Assembly: GCA_019321725.1 (NCBI GenBank)
Contig: CM033108.1
Location: forward strand, 10,744,060-10,808,059
Direction: 5' to 3'
DNA length: 64,000 bases
Origin: Paulownia fortunei
Taxonomy: Eukaryota; Streptophyta; Magnoliopsida; Lamiales; Paulowniaceae
Position 1 is the stretch's first letter. Each line of letters begins with the position of its first letter. Shown here piece after piece: positions 22,384 to 35,399 of this stretch. A program made the translations under genes and the position numbers. The notes under the pieces were generated by a model. That model ran no database searches. It saw only the letters and a program-made list of their open reading frames with translations, and had not been told where the DNA came from.

Positions 22384-25084
22384 CAACTGCATAATCACTA
22401 GCATCACATATAAGTTCAAATGGTTGGATCCAATTCAGTACCACCATAATAGGAGGTGAAATGAGAGCCTTCTTGATGTGATCAAAGGCTTGTAAGCAAT
22501 CAACATTAAAGTCAAATGGCTTATATATTTCCAAAAGGTTGCAAAAGAGTTTTATAATTTTTGAAAAATCTTTAATAAATCTTCTATAAAATCCGGCATG
22601 TCCCAAAAAATTACAAATAACTTTCACATTGATTGGTGGTGGAAGTTTTTCAATAGCAATAATTTTGCTCGGTCTACCTCAAGTCCTTCGAAGGACACTC
22701 GGTGACCCAAAATAATATCTTCCTTGACCATAAAATGGCACTTTTCCCAATTTTAAACAAGGTTAGTCTCCTCACATCTCTGCAAAACAAAAGAAAGATT
22801 ATGTAGACATATATCAAATGAGGAGCCAAAAACTAAACAATCATCCATAAAAATCTCCATTATGTTTTCCACCATATCATGAAAAATTGCCATCATGCAT
22901 CTTTGAAATGTGGTTGGGGCATTACATAATCCAAATGGAATTCTTCAGAAAGTAAAAGTACCGTAAGGGCATGTGAATGTTTTTTTCTCTTGTCTTCGGG
23001 TGCTATGACAATTTGATTCTACCCCGAATAACCATCAAGGAAATAATAGTATTGATACCCTACAAGTCTGTCTAACATTTGGTCAATAAATGGGAGGGAA
23101 AAATGCTCTTTACCAGTAGCTTTGTTGAGTTTTCTATAATCAATACATACTCACGAATCTGTAACCGTTCTTTTTGGTTTCAATTCATTGTTATCATTTG
23201 AATTATGGTCATGCCATATTTTTTTGGAACTACTAAATCAGACTCACCAAAGAACTATCAGAAGTTGCATAAATAATTCTAGCATTCAACCATTTCAAGA
23301 CTTCATTTCTTACAACCTATTTTATTGTGGATGTAGTCTATGTTGATGTTCAATAAATGGTTTGTAAGATTCTTCCATTAAGGTTTTATGCATGACAATT
23401 CAAGGACTAATACCTTTTAAATCATAAATTCGGCAACTAATAGCAGATTTATGCTTTTTTAAAATACGAAGCAACTTTTCAACCTCTAAAGGAGATAGGG
23501 ATGCTAAAATAATTACCAGATAAGTGTTTTTAGCACCTAGAAATTCATACTGCAAATGCTTGGAAGTGCTTTCAACTCTGGTGATATTGTTTATTCATTG
23601 ATTGTGGTATCCTCTATTATTTTCTTGTATTTATCCTTCTTCAACTCCACCTCTCCTAATTCAAGAAAGAGCAAGTAATGCATTAAATCCTCATTATCAA
23701 TATCATGGTGATTACCTTGCATTATGGAATGAATAATGCATTGCTCTAAAGGTTTGGTGGGAATTTGTTTGAAAAAGTGATCATGCAAGCAAGTTTCTAA
23801 CATTTCAATCCTATTATAAGTATGTGGTTTCTCTTGGAACTTCAATGCACGATAAATGTTAAACATCACTTCATCCTCATTAACTCTTGAGTTAATTCAC
23901 CGCGTTGCGCATCAATCAAAGCATGCCCAGTAGCACGGAATGGTTGACCAAGAATTAAAGGAATTTCTTGGTCTTTCTCCATATCAACGCTATAAAATCT
24001 GTATGAAATATTTATTTACCCACTTTTACCAAAACATCTTCAACAACTTCTATTGGATAGGTAAGAGACCTATCCGCCAATTGCAAAGTGATAGTGGATG
24101 GCTTAACTTCTTTAATTCCTAATTTTCTAAAAATAGAAAGTATCATTAAATTAATGCTTGCTCCAAGATCACATAATGCTTTATCAAAAAAAGATCCTCC
24201 TATGGTATAAGGAATAGTAAAACTCCTTGGATCCTTCAATTTTTAAGTATATTTTTTCTCTAAAATGGCACTACACTCTTTTGTGAGATTCACAGTTTCA
24301 AACTCCACCAATCGTCCTTTTCTTGACATCACATCTTTTATAAATTTAGTGTAGTTAGGCATTTGCACAAGAGCATCTGCAAAAAGAATATTAATATAAA
24401 TTTTCTTGAAGATTTCCAAAAAGTTTACAAATTGTGAATCATTCTTTTTCATTTGAAATCTTTGTGGAAAAATAATGAGAACATTAAATTTAGAAGTTTC
24501 AAAGTTAGGAGTAGATTTTAGCTTCTCAACCCCTGTTTGTTCATTTGATTGCCTTTTTTCTTCCTTGGGTTGTTCCTCCATAGGACTCTGACCAGAAGTT
24601 CTTTCCATTGGCTTATCAATGTTAGAACTTTTCAATTTTGACCCCTTGATTTTAGTTCCACTTTGAAGTTAGATGTCTTTGCAATGGCCCCTTGGGTTGA
24701 TTTCTGTATCATGTGGAAAGTTTTCTTTTTGTTTTTGAGCATTAAATTCAGTAGCAAGTTGTCCAATTTGAGTCTCCATTGATTTCATTTGAGCTCCTAA
24801 ACTTGAAGCTAGTTGCCCTACTTGAGTCTCAATGTTGTTTATCTTTGTTTCATCCCTACTGAATCGGGCTCTTGTCTCGCCAATGAAAGTGCTAATTAAA
24901 TCCTCTAAAGATGCCTTTTTCCCACCTACTTGAGGGTTGGAATGTGGTGGATTGTTGTAACCCGATGGGGGTTGAAGCATATTTTGATTGTTGGCGTAGG
25001 AAAAATTCTCATGATTTTTAAGCCTCAGATGGTAGGAGTAGGTAATTGATTTCCCCTGAAATTAAATTTTGATTGTATTTTTAG
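22384..25084 (-). pseudogene. Ty3/gypsy Athila/Tat-like gag-pol relic
   Basis: On the minus strand, gag (coiled IETQVGQLASSLGAQ repeats at 24669-24980) is followed by an aspartic protease region (ALCDLGASINLM near 24150). RT has FGLCNAPTTFQRCM and the catalytic FMDD at 22840-22851. The connection region FLGHAGFYRRFIKDFSKI lies near 22570-22615, and the RNase H start (ELICDASDYAVGVV) ends at the copia junction. The GASINLM and FMDD signatures are typical of the Athila/Tat branch. Stops and frameshifts are frequent. RNase H after its first motif, integrase and both LTRs are missing here; the fragment at 6191-6470 may be a displaced LTR end. The right edge abuts the Tekay LTR at about 25085. Confidence 0.88.
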
Positions 25085-25723
25085 CTATATACATGTTATC
25101 TAAGTGTGGTAAAAATTTGGGAGTGATTGTATATGCTTAGGGATGATAAAATTATCATGCAACTAAACTTGACAGCAAGAAAATATGAAAATGTGAATCT
25201 GCCACATTTGATCACTTAGCATGTTTCAACCTTGATATGTTGCTATTGAGTGTTAACAATTAGGTACATGCTATTAGAGTTATAATACTTCAATTACATG
25301 ATGTTTGCATGCATTTAAGATGAGAAATTGAGGTATTTGAGGGGCTATATTGGGTTCTAGTTTGTGAAAGCTTGATTGTTAGCTTATAGCTTGGTGTTTA
25401 AGGTCTAGTATGAGATTTTGTGCTTTCAACTTGCCAAATTGGGAATGGTGCTTGATGTTGGGTAATATTACAGGCTATTTTACATCTAAGGTTGGAGAGG
25501 AATACTAAACAAATTTAGACTAAGCCACCAACCAAGTGAAAGGTAAGTAAAGATTCATTTGCAACCACAATGCATAGACATAGAAGATGTGTGAATTATA
25601 TGTAATATCATAAATCATATGTGCATAGTAGAGGGCTCTCCATTGAGCATACATACATGGGCATTGTCATTAGCACGTGCATGCATCATATACTAGCATT
25701 GTGATAAATCTTGCATTACACGG
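25085..25723 (+). repeat. Tekay-family 5' LTR, fragment a
   Basis: Matches the 3' LTR from about 38455 to 39105 in direct orientation, so roughly the first 1.46 kb of this LTR are missing. The left edge joins the Athila-like gag relic. The right edge is the CACGG target site of the first nested solo LTR (25719-25723). Confidence 0.85.
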
Positions 25724-28603
25724 TGTAACACCCCCATTACTACACAACTAGATATATATTATAATTTAGCATGATAGAACCTGTGTGCATGCATGGAAAT
25801 TTTTTTTTTGTAACACTTTAAGAAAAGATAAATCACTTCTTACATGCATAACCCTGTTTAAAATACTTTCTAACACATGTCATGTATGTAGCATGATCGG
25901 TATTTATATAAAAGCACAACACCCACAACGACCCAATATTTACATACTTATTTACAGTAAAATTTTAAAAGTAAAATATAGTACCAGTCTAAAAATATAA
26001 TACAACAAACTCAAAATATAACAAGCCAACAAAATAGCCCAACAGGTCGTCATCCATGTACACACTCTCTCAGACACCTGTAGGAGCTCCAACCTCCGCC
26101 CAGCCAATAAAAGATGCTTCAGGTATCGTCGTACTCACCTACAATGCATAAACTATATGAGCTAATGCTCAGCAAGTAAAGATTATGCATGTTAAAGAAT
26201 AATCCACAATATCAAGTCATGCAACTCAAAATGCTATGCTCACAATGCAATTTTATGCATCAAAATATTTCTCTCAAAATCATTTCTTTCTTGGGCCCCT
26301 CACCAACGCTACTATCCCATGCACCGAAAAAGAGCTCTGTATACCGCCATAATCTAATGGTCAATAATCATATAAGCATGCAAATCCATGCATACTCATA
26401 TGTATGCAAATCCATGCACGCGAACCTGCAAATCCATGCATGCTTCGGTGCACTAGTAGTGGTCAACAAAATATTTTTCTTTCTCTGAATCATGCCGTGC
26501 AATGCAAGATTTATCACAATACTAGTATATGATGCATGCACGTGCTAATGACAATTCTCATGTATGTATACTCAATTGAGAGCCCTCTACTATGCACATA
26601 TGATTTATGATATCACATATAATTCACACATCTACTATGTCTATGCATTGTGGTTGCAAATGAATCTTTACTTACCTTTCACTTGGTTGGTGGCTTAGTC
26701 TAAATTTGTTTAGTATTCCTCTCCAACCTTAGATGTAAAATAGTCTGTAATATTACCCAACATCAAGCACCATTCCCAATTTGGCAAGTTGAAAGGACAA
26801 AATCTCATACTAGACCTTAAACACCAAGCTATAAGCTAACAATCAAGCTTTCACAAACTAGAACCCAATATAGCCCCTCAAATACCTCAATTTCTCATCT
26901 TAAATACATGAAAACATCATGTAATTGAAGTATTATAACTCTAATAGCATGTACCTAATTGTTAACACTCAATAGCAACATGTCTAGGTTGAAACATGCT
27001 AAGTGATCAAATGTGGCAGATTCACATTTTCATATTTTCTTGCTGTCAAGTTTAGTTGCATGATAATTTTAACATCCATAAGCATAACCAATCACTCCCA
27101 AATTTTTACCACACTTAGATAACATGTATATAAATGTAACCATATCATAGAATTGCTAAAAATCACGGATATAGCTTTCCAAGTTCAGCTCTCTTCACGA
27201 CATACTGAAACAGATTATTTCCTACCGTGACAGTTTTGCACACTTCATGACATTAATGGTTTTGGCTCCATTAAATATATTCAATCACTCCAAACTTTTC
27301 ATCATACTTAGATAACATATATAAGGAGACAACCAGGTCATATTATTACCAAAAATAATGGATTTAGCTCCCTTAATTCAGTTTCCTTCACAGCACACCA
27401 AAACAGATTTTACTATTTTGGCAGTTTGAGTGTTTCTCCAATATCATTCTCTATTTCAATTTCCAACTGATAAAACTTCATTCCAATACTCTTAACTCAT
27501 ATATGGTCATGTAAATGGTAATAATTATAGGTTTTATTCAACATACCATACACTTTTGAAGCCTAAAACACAAGAAAACAGTAAGATGACAGTTTCTGCC
27601 ACAAGTATTTCCTATTAAGTGTTTGTCATCAAAAACCCTTTCTTTGTGCACCAAAGTCTAACTAAAAACTTCCTAAAACTTTTATAAGAGATATTGAAAG
27701 CTTAATAAACAATAAAACCATTCATAATAATCTGAAAACCAAAGGCAAAACCGTAGATAAGTGTTACCTATGCAGATTTTGAGGCTAACTTGATGTTAAT
27801 CACTTTTTCTTTGCTTTTCTTGCTTTTATTTCAACTTGGAATAAATTTGGATCACTTGGAGACCTTAAGGTGTGTGTTTGGAAGATGAAAATGGCTGAAA
27901 TGAGGGTCTGGTCATTGCTTAAGGGTGAAGGGTTTGAGGTGTTAGCTTGAGATGTTAGCTTAAGCTTAATAAGAAAGCATGAGGTGGCAAGTAAATGGCA
28001 AATCTGATTTTCTCCCTTATCTTGAAGCCCTAATCTTGTGTGTCTCAATTATTTTTATTTGGTTGCAACCTATCTTATTCACCATTCATTCCCATAGTTA
28101 TTTCCTATGTCCGTTCATTCGATCTCCAAACCGATTCACATCCGATTCTTAACGAAATATCAAGTTTGCATTTCTAAAATCATATGCATATATGGGCCTT
28201 GTAATAGGACACTTATATCACATTATATCATGTCTAATATCCCAAGTATGTTAATTTACAAATATATACTTTTGAAATAACTTGATCAAATCAAATTAAA
28301 CCGTATAAGGTTACTAGTAACACTTTTAGCATTTCCAAAATTATAACATATATATCCCATCTATATCTAATATTGATCCACCTCATTTTCTTCTTATTTC
28401 AATATAAAATCAACTACTTAGATTAAGAAATTCAATAACTAATACCGTGCAAGAGCTTCAGAATTAAGTTTAATATTCAAGAATGTCGTATAAAATGAAA
28501 TAAATTATGCAATGTCAATAGAAATGCAAATAGCATATAAAATTAACATGTAATGCATGAATCATATTTGGCCATGTGAGTAGTAAGAGGCTCGGGTATC
28601 ACA
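25724..28603 (-). mobile_element. Nested solo LTR 1 (Tekay family), inverted
   Basis: Complete LTR of 2880 bases in minus orientation. It starts TGTAACACCCCC at 25724 and ends GGGTATCACA at 28603 on the plus strand (TGTGATACCC...GTTACA on its own strand). It is flanked by the perfect 5-bp duplication CACGG (25719-25723 and 28604-28608) and splits the host LTR exactly there. No internal gag-pol is present, so it is a solo LTR left by recombination between two LTRs. Reading frames inside are not genes. It contains clustered CATGCA motifs at about 26370-26450. Confidence 0.95.
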
Positions 28604-29154
28604 CACGGCATGATTCAGAGAAAGAAAAATATTTTGCTGACCACTACTAGTGCACCGAAGCATGCATGGATTTGCATGGTGTTATGCATGGACATGCGTA
28701 TGAGTATGCATGGATTTGCATGCGTATGAGTATGCATGGATTTGCATGCTTATATGATTATTGGCCATTGGATTATGGCGGTGTACAGAGCTCTTTTCCG
28801 GTGGATGGGATAGTAGTGTTGGTCAGGGGCCCAAGAAAGAATGATTTTGAGAGAAATATTTTGATGCATAAAATTGCATTGTGAGCATAGCATTTTGAGT
28901 TGCATGACTTGATATTGTGGATTATTTTTTAACATGCATAATCTTTACTTGCTGAGCGTTAGCTCATATAGTTATGCATTTTAGGTGAGTACGACGATAC
29001 TTGAAGCATCTTTTATTGACTGGGCAGCGGTTGGAGCTCCTACAGGTGTCTGAGAGAGTGTGTACATGGATGACGACCTGTTGGGCTATTTTGTTGGCTT
29101 TTATATTTTGAGTCTGTTGTATTATATTTTTAGACTGGTACTATATTTTGCTTT
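28604..29154 (+). repeat. Tekay-family 5' LTR, fragment b
   Basis: Continues the host LTR after solo LTR 1 (matches about 39100-39650). It carries a run of TATGAGTATGCATGGATTTGCATG-type units at 28650-28755, with at least two nearly identical copies in tandem. It ends at the GCTTT target site of solo LTR 2 (29150-29154). Confidence 0.88.
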
Positions 29155-32033
29155 TGTAACACCCCCATTCCTACACAACCATATATATTGTATAATTTGA
29201 CATGATAGAACCTGTGTGCATGCATGGAATATTTTTTTTTTGTAACACTTTAAGAAAAGATAAATCACTTCTTACATACACAACCCTGTTTAAAATAGAA
29301 GGATCAGTATTTATATAAAAATACAACACTCATAACGACCACAATATTTACATACTTATTTACAGTAAAGTTTTAAAAGAGAAATATAGTACCAATCTAA
29401 AAACATAATACACCAGACTCAAAATATAACAAGCCAACAAAATAGCCCAACAGGTCATCATCCATGTACACACTCCCTCAAACACCTGCAGGAGCTCCAA
29501 CAGCCGACCAACCAGCCAAAGATGCTTCAAGCATCGTCGTACTCACCTACAATGCATAAACTATATGAGCTAACGTTCAGCAAGTAAAGATTATGCATGT
29601 CAAAGAATAATCCACAATATCAAGTCATGCAACTCAAAATGCTATGCTCACAATGCAATTTTATGCATCAAAATATTTCTCTCAAAATCATTTCTTTCTT
29701 GGGCCCCTGACCAACGCTACTATCCCATGCACCGAAAAAGAGCTCTGTACACCGCCATAATCCAATGGCCAATAATCATATAAGCATGCAAATCCATGCA
29801 TACTCATACGCATGCAAATCCATGCACGCGAACCTGCAAATCCATGCATAAAACCATGCAAATCCATGCATGCTTCGATGCACTAGTAGTGGTCAGCAAA
29901 ACATTTTCCTTTCTCTGAATCATGTCGTGCAATGCAAGATTTATCACAATGCTCGTATATGATGCATGCACGTGCTAATGACAATGCCCATGTATGTATG
30001 GTCGATGGAGAGCCCTCTACTATGCACATATGATTTATGATATCACATATAATTCACACATCTACTATGTCTATGCATTGTGGTTGCAAATGAATCTTTA
30101 CTTACCTTTCACTTGGTTGGTGGCTTAGTCTAAATTTGTTTAGTATTCCTCTCCAACCTTAGATGTAAAATAGCCTGTAATATTACCCAACATCAAGCAC
30201 CATTCCCAATTTGGCAAGTTGAAAGCACAAAATCTCATACTAGACGTTAAACACCAAGCTATAAGCTAACAATCAAGCTTTCACAAACTAGAAACCAATA
30301 TAGCCCCTCAAATACCTCAATTTCTCATCTTAAATACATGAAAACATCATGTAATTGAAGTATTATAACTCTAATAGCATGTACCTAATTGTTAACACTC
30401 AATAGCAACATGTCTAGGTTGAAACATGCTAAGTGATCAAATGTGGCAGATTCACATTTTCATATTTTCTTGCTGTCAAGTTTAGTTGCATGATAATTTT
30501 AACATTCCTAAACATATCCAATCACTCCAAAATATTTACCACACTTATATAACATGTATATAAATGTAACCGTATCATAGAATTGCTAAAAATCACTGAT
30601 ATAGCTTTCCAAGTTCAGCTCTCTTCACGACATACTGAAACAGATTGTTTCCTACCGTGACAGTTTTGCACACTTCATGACATTAATGGTTTTGGCACCC
30701 TTAACTATATTCAATCACTCCAAAATTTTCACCATACTTAGATAACATATATAATGAGACAAACAGGTCATAGTATTACCAAAAATAATCGATTTAGCTC
30801 ACTTAATTCAGTTTCCTTCACAGCACACCAAAACAGATTTTGCTATTTTGGCAGTTTGAGTGTTTCTCCAATATCATTCTCTATTTCAATTTCCAACTGA
30901 TAAAAATTCATTCCAATACTCTTAACTCATATATGGTCATGTAAATGGAAATAATTATAGGTTTATTCAACATACCATACACTTTTGAAGCCTAAAACAC
31001 AAGAAAACAGTAAGATGACAGTTTCTGCCACAAGTATTTCCTATTAAGTGTTTGTGATCAAAAACCCTTTCTTTGTGCACCAAAGTCTAACTAAAAACTT
31101 CCTAAAACTTTTATAAGAGATATTGAAAGCTTAATAAGCCATAAAACCATTCATAATAATCTGAAAACCAAAGGCAAAACCGTAGATAAGTGTTACCTAT
31201 GCAGATTTTGAGGCTAACTTGATGGTAATCACTTCTTCTTTGCTTTTCTTGCTTTTATTTCAACTTGGAATAAATTTGGATCACTTGGAGACCTTAAGGT
31301 GTGTGTTTGTAAGATTAAAATGGTTGAAATGAGGGTCTGGTCGTTGCTTAAGGGTGAAGGGTTTGAGGTGTTAGCTTGAGATGTTAGCTTAAGCTTAATA
31401 AGAAAGCATGAGGTGGCAAGTAAATGGCAAAATCTGATTTTGTCCCTTATCTTGCAGCCCTAATCTTGTGTGTCTCACCTATTTTTATTTGGTTGCAACC
31501 TATCTTAATCACCATTCATTCCCATAGGTAATTCCTATGTCCGTTCATTCGATCTCCAAACCGATTCGCATCCGATTCTTAAAGAATTATCTAGTTTGCA
31601 TTTCTAAAATCATATGCACATTAGGGCCTTGTAATATGACACTTAAATCATATTATATCATGTCCAATATCCCAAGTATACTAATTTACAAATATATACT
31701 TTTGAAATAACTTGATCAAATCAAATTAAACTGTATAAGGTTACTAGTAACACTTTTAGCACTTCCAAAATTATAACCTATATATCCCATCTATATCTAA
31801 TATTGATCCACCTCATTTTCTTCTTATTTCAATATAAAATCAACTACTTAGATTAAGAAATTCAATAACTAATATCGTGCAAGAGCTTCAGAATTAAGTT
31901 TAATATTCAAGAATGTCGTATACAATGAAATAAATTATGCAATGTCAATAGAAATGCAAATAACATATAAAATTAACATGTAATGCATGAATCATATTTG
32001 GCCATGTGAGTAGTAAGAGGCTCGGGTATCACA
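29155..32033 (-). mobile_element. Nested solo LTR 2 (Tekay family), inverted
   Basis: Complete LTR of 2879 bases, minus orientation, TGTAACACCC... to ...GGGTATCACA, flanked by the perfect 5-bp duplication GCTTT (29150-29154 and 32034-32038). Joining the flanks restores the TTGCTTTTAAAACTTTACTG seen at 39649-39668. It is closely similar to solo LTR 1 along its length but with independent substitutions, and its duplication is different, so it is a separate insertion and not a copy of the first. Confidence 0.95.
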
Positions 32034-32278
32034 GCTTTTAAAACTTTACTGTAAATAAGTATGTAAATATTGGGTCACTGTGGGTATTGTGCTTTTATAT
32101 AAATATTGATCCTGCTATATACATGACGTGTGAGAAAGTTTTTTAGACAGGGTTGTGCATGTAAAAAATGATTTATCTTTTCTTAAGTGTTACAACAAAA
32201 ATATTCCATGCATGCACACAGGTTCTATTATGTCAAATTATACTATATATCTAGTTGTGTAGTAATAGGGGTGTTATA
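32034..32278 (+). repeat. Tekay-family 5' LTR, fragment c (LTR end)
   Basis: Last part of the host 5' LTR, matching 39650-39892. It ends GGGGTGTTATA; the expected terminal CA has become TA. The primer-binding site follows after three bases. Confidence 0.9.
32093..32105 (+). promoter_or_regulatory. Predicted LTR TATA box
   Basis: TTTTATATAAATA, about 175 bases before the 5' LTR end. The same sequence occurs at 39709-39720 in the 3' LTR and near 62480 in the truncated LTR, so it is a conserved LTR feature and the likely core promoter. Transcription start is not shown. Confidence 0.5.
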
Positions 32279-32281
32279 GAG

Positions 32282-32298
32282 TGGTATCAGAGCCCAGG
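32282..32298 (+). promoter_or_regulatory. Primer-binding site (initiator Met tRNA)
   Basis: TGGTATCAGAGCCCAGG, complementary to the 3' end of plant initiator methionine tRNA, three bases after the 5' LTR end. It fixes the element's strand and the LTR boundary. Confidence 0.93.
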
Positions 32299-32449
32299 TC
32301 TTGATTCTGAAGACTGTCGATGTACATGATCTTAGAACTTGCAGAGCGCAGCCATGCCTGTAAGTTTTACATTATCATATATTGCATTACATATTCCATG
32401 AATTATATTGGCCATATGTTGTCAAACTTGTGTAAAACAGCGCTACAAA

Positions 32450-33490
32450 ATGGTGAGAACTTGTGGTGATAGTAGTGGTGGTGCTAGAGCACAGATGAGT
32501 GAGACACCCACTCCGATTAATGATCGAGATACCATTATTAATTGATTAATAGAGTTGAATGAACGACAGTCCGAACAAATTTAGCAACTGATTCGATAGA
32601 GGGATAATGGTGAGCAACCGCGGGTGGAGGTAAACCAACAGCAGGCGGACTATATATATATAGTGGAGAACGATTTAGAAGGCTGGATCCCCCAACATTT
32701 AAGGATGCGATTGATCCTACCGCTGTAGAGGACTGGTTGAGGACCTTGGAAAACATGTTCCAGTATAGCAGGGTGCCAGTAGAGGAGAGGGTAATGTGCC
32801 ACTTTCATGCTTCGTGGTAATGTAGGTCATTGGTGGGACATGATCAGCAACATAGAGGACATTACTACCATGAACTGGGATAGATTCAAGGAGTTATTCC
32901 GAAATAAATATTTCATGGCCCCAGTTCGCATGATGAAGATGAATGAGTTTATACAACTGCGACAAGGAGCGATGACTGTTGGGGAATATATTCGTAAATT
33001 TGAACAACTGTCCAGGTTTGCTATGCACATAGTCAGCACTGAAGCACTGAAAGTAGAGAGATTTCTGAAGGGTTTGAGGCCAGAGTTATATCGGGATGTG
33101 AATATGGCGGGTACTCAAGGGGTGACATTTTCACATGTGACTAAGAGGGCACTAGTGGCAGAACAGGCTCAATTGAGAATCGCTCATACACAATAAGCTC
33201 GACAGCAATTCAGACAGCAGGGACAAAGATGGACTGTGGGGCAAAAGAGGCAAGTCTAAATGCAAAAGCCAATCCAAATACAGAAGCCATGATTTAAATT
33301 TCAAGGAGAACAAGGCCAACAACAAGAAGATCAAAGTAAGAGGCCACGGGTCGAACAAGGAAAAACACCGATGCCAGAAGTTGTGTGTCAAAAATATGGT
33401 AATCGACATACTAGAGGCTGCTATATAGATACCAAGACGTGTTTTTGATGCGGAATGCTGGGACATATTGCTAAATTTTGCCTAGGTAAA
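32450..33490 (+). pseudogene. Chromovirus gag relic
   Basis: ATG at 32450 opens a gag-like frame. After one frameshift near 32815 it continues as a clear retrotransposon gag domain (GHWWDMISNIED, FRNKYFMAPVRMMKMNEF, GEYIRKFEQLSRFA, ERFLKGLRPELYRDV) to about 33196. A CCHC zinc knuckle follows at about 33440-33482 (CF*CGMLGHIAKFC), where the third residue is a TGA stop, most simply a deaminated CGA Arg codon. Gag would form the particle core and bind RNA. This copy has several stops and cannot be made. Confidence 0.9.
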
Positions 33491-33990
33491 CAAAATCAGA
33501 CTGGCCAAAGGAATTTACCAGCCAAAGTGTTCACCATGACCAAGGCGGATGTAGAGGCAAATCCATCAGTGGTGATAGGTAAACTTTATATTTCTAGTGT
33601 TCCAACACTTGTGTTATTTGATTCTGGAGCCACACATTCATTTGCATCTACTGAGTACGTGAAGAGGCTGGATAGAATACCAGATGTAGCATAAATCAGT
33701 TATAGCGTAACAGTCCCCTCTAGAGATGCTAGACAAACTGATCAGATTTTGAGAGCTTGTGCTATAGAGAATTACATGCTGATTTGATTGTACTGGATAT
33801 GAATAATTATGATGTTATTTTGGGCATGGATTGGTTGTCAAAGTATGGGGCTACTATCGACTGTAAGGAAAAGATAGTGACATTTCAACTTTCTAGGAAA
33901 GAGTCTTTCACATTTGCCAGCATTATGAAGAATTTTAGATTCCCTATGATTTCAGCAGTGAAGGCACAATGATTACTCGATGGTGGTTGC
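33491..33990 (+). pseudogene. Chromovirus aspartic protease relic
   Basis: Contains LVLFDSGATHSFAS with the catalytic DSG-type triad near 33610-33652 and the downstream VILGMDWLSKYGATIDC (near 33799-33860), both standard for gypsy proteases. A frameshift or stop lies between the two halves near 33690-33755. It would cleave the polyprotein. Confidence 0.85.
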
Positions 33991-33999
33991 GAAAGGTAC

Positions 34000-35399
34000 T
34001 TGGTGAGTGTCATGAACATTGACGAACAACACCCACCAACTCTAAGTGAAATACCAGTGGTGCAGGAATATACTAAAGTATTCCTAGATGATCTCCCGGT
34101 ACTACCACCAGATTGTGAAATAGAGTTTGTTATTGACATACAACTAGGAACGTCTCTAATTTCTAAAACTCCCTATAGAATGGCTCCCTTGGAGTTGAAA
34201 GAATTGAAAGTACAATTGCAGGACTTGTTGGACAAGGGGTTCATTAGATCGAGCTTTTCACCTTGGGGAGCACCAGTTCTGTTTGTACGTAAGAAGGATG
34301 ACACCATGAGACTGTGCATCGATTATAAAGAGTTGAATAGAGTCACGATTAAGAATAAATATCCGTTACCTAGAATTGATGATTTATTTAACCAACTTCA
34401 AGGTGCCGCAACATTTTCAAAGATTGACTTACGCTCTGAGTACCATCAACTGAAAATAAAGGAAGAAGATATCCCCAAGACGGTATTTAGTACAAGATAT
34501 GGGCACTATGAATTTTTTATGATGCCATTCCGATTGACTAATGCTCCAGCAGCATTCATGGATCTGATGAATAGAGTGTTTAAGGAGTTTTTGGATAAAT
34601 TTATTATTGTGTTCATCGATGACATTCTAGTTTACTCCAGAACTAAAGAAGAGCATGCCGCACATTTAACACAAGTACTAGAGGTCCTGAAAGTGAAGCA
34701 GTTATACGCCAAATTCAAGAAATACGAGTTCTGGTTAGATCGTGTGGTATTCCTGGGACATGTTATATCAGGAGCGGGAATATCAGTAGATCCAAGTAAA
34801 GTTGAAGCTATCAACAGCTAGATGCAGCTTACTAATCCTTCGAAGGTGCGTAGTTTTCTGGGTTTAGCTGGATATTGCTGAAGATTTATGGAGGGGTTGT
34901 CCAAGATTGCTATGCCATTGACATAATTAACCAAAAAAGAGGTGATGTTTAGATGGACGGATATGTGTGAGCGAAGTTTCCAAGAGCTGAAAAAGAGGTT
35001 GACTTCAGCACCTATTCTCTCAATTCCATCAGGTACTGGAGGATTTGTAATTTACAGTGACGCGTCGAAGAATGGATTAGGATGTGTACTGATATAGAAT
35101 GGCAAAGTAATTGCGTATGCATCCAGGCAACTTAAAGAGTACAAAAGGAATTACCCCACGCACGACTTGGAGCTTGCTGCTGTAGTATTTGCACTTAAAA
35201 TATGGAGGCACTATTTATATGGTGAATGGTGCGAGATCTACACTGATCACAAGAACCTCAAATACTTTTTCACATAGAAAGAGTTGAATATGCGGCACCG
35301 GAGATGGCTGAAACTAGTAAAAGATTATGATTGTGTGATCAATTACCACCCTGGTAAAGCCAATGTTGTAGCTGATGCATTTAGCCGAAAATCCACACA
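34000..35399 (+). pseudogene. Chromovirus reverse transcriptase and RNase H relic
   Basis: RT is nearly intact for 273 codons (34000-34821): [49 protein letters not shown] (usual G is E), [12 protein letters not shown] (usual G is R), and the catalytic FIDD at 34612-34623. After the stop at 34819 come SFLGLAGY, the RNase H core [37 protein letters not shown], the TDHKNL segment and HPGKANVVADAFSRKS. In-frame stops at 34819, about 34879, 34924, 35095 and 35275 replace Trp, Arg or Gln codons. The two Gly-to-charged changes suggest impaired RT even without stops. Confidence 0.95.

Noticed and set aside
26189..26488. Frames inside the nested LTRs, repeated near 28750-28935, 39020-39232 and 62008-62220
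   Set aside because: They recur because the LTR recurs, differ in length between copies, run in both orientations and have no domain.
25719..28608. Clustered repeats as a possible CRISPR or phage-type array
   Set aside because: The genome is eukaryotic, and the short CATGCA-rich units are internal LTR repeats without spacers.
25085..32278. Reading the three LTR pieces and two inverted LTRs as a tandem array or satellite
   Set aside because: Perfect 5-bp TSDs and exact continuation of the host LTR across each insertion show nested solo LTRs.
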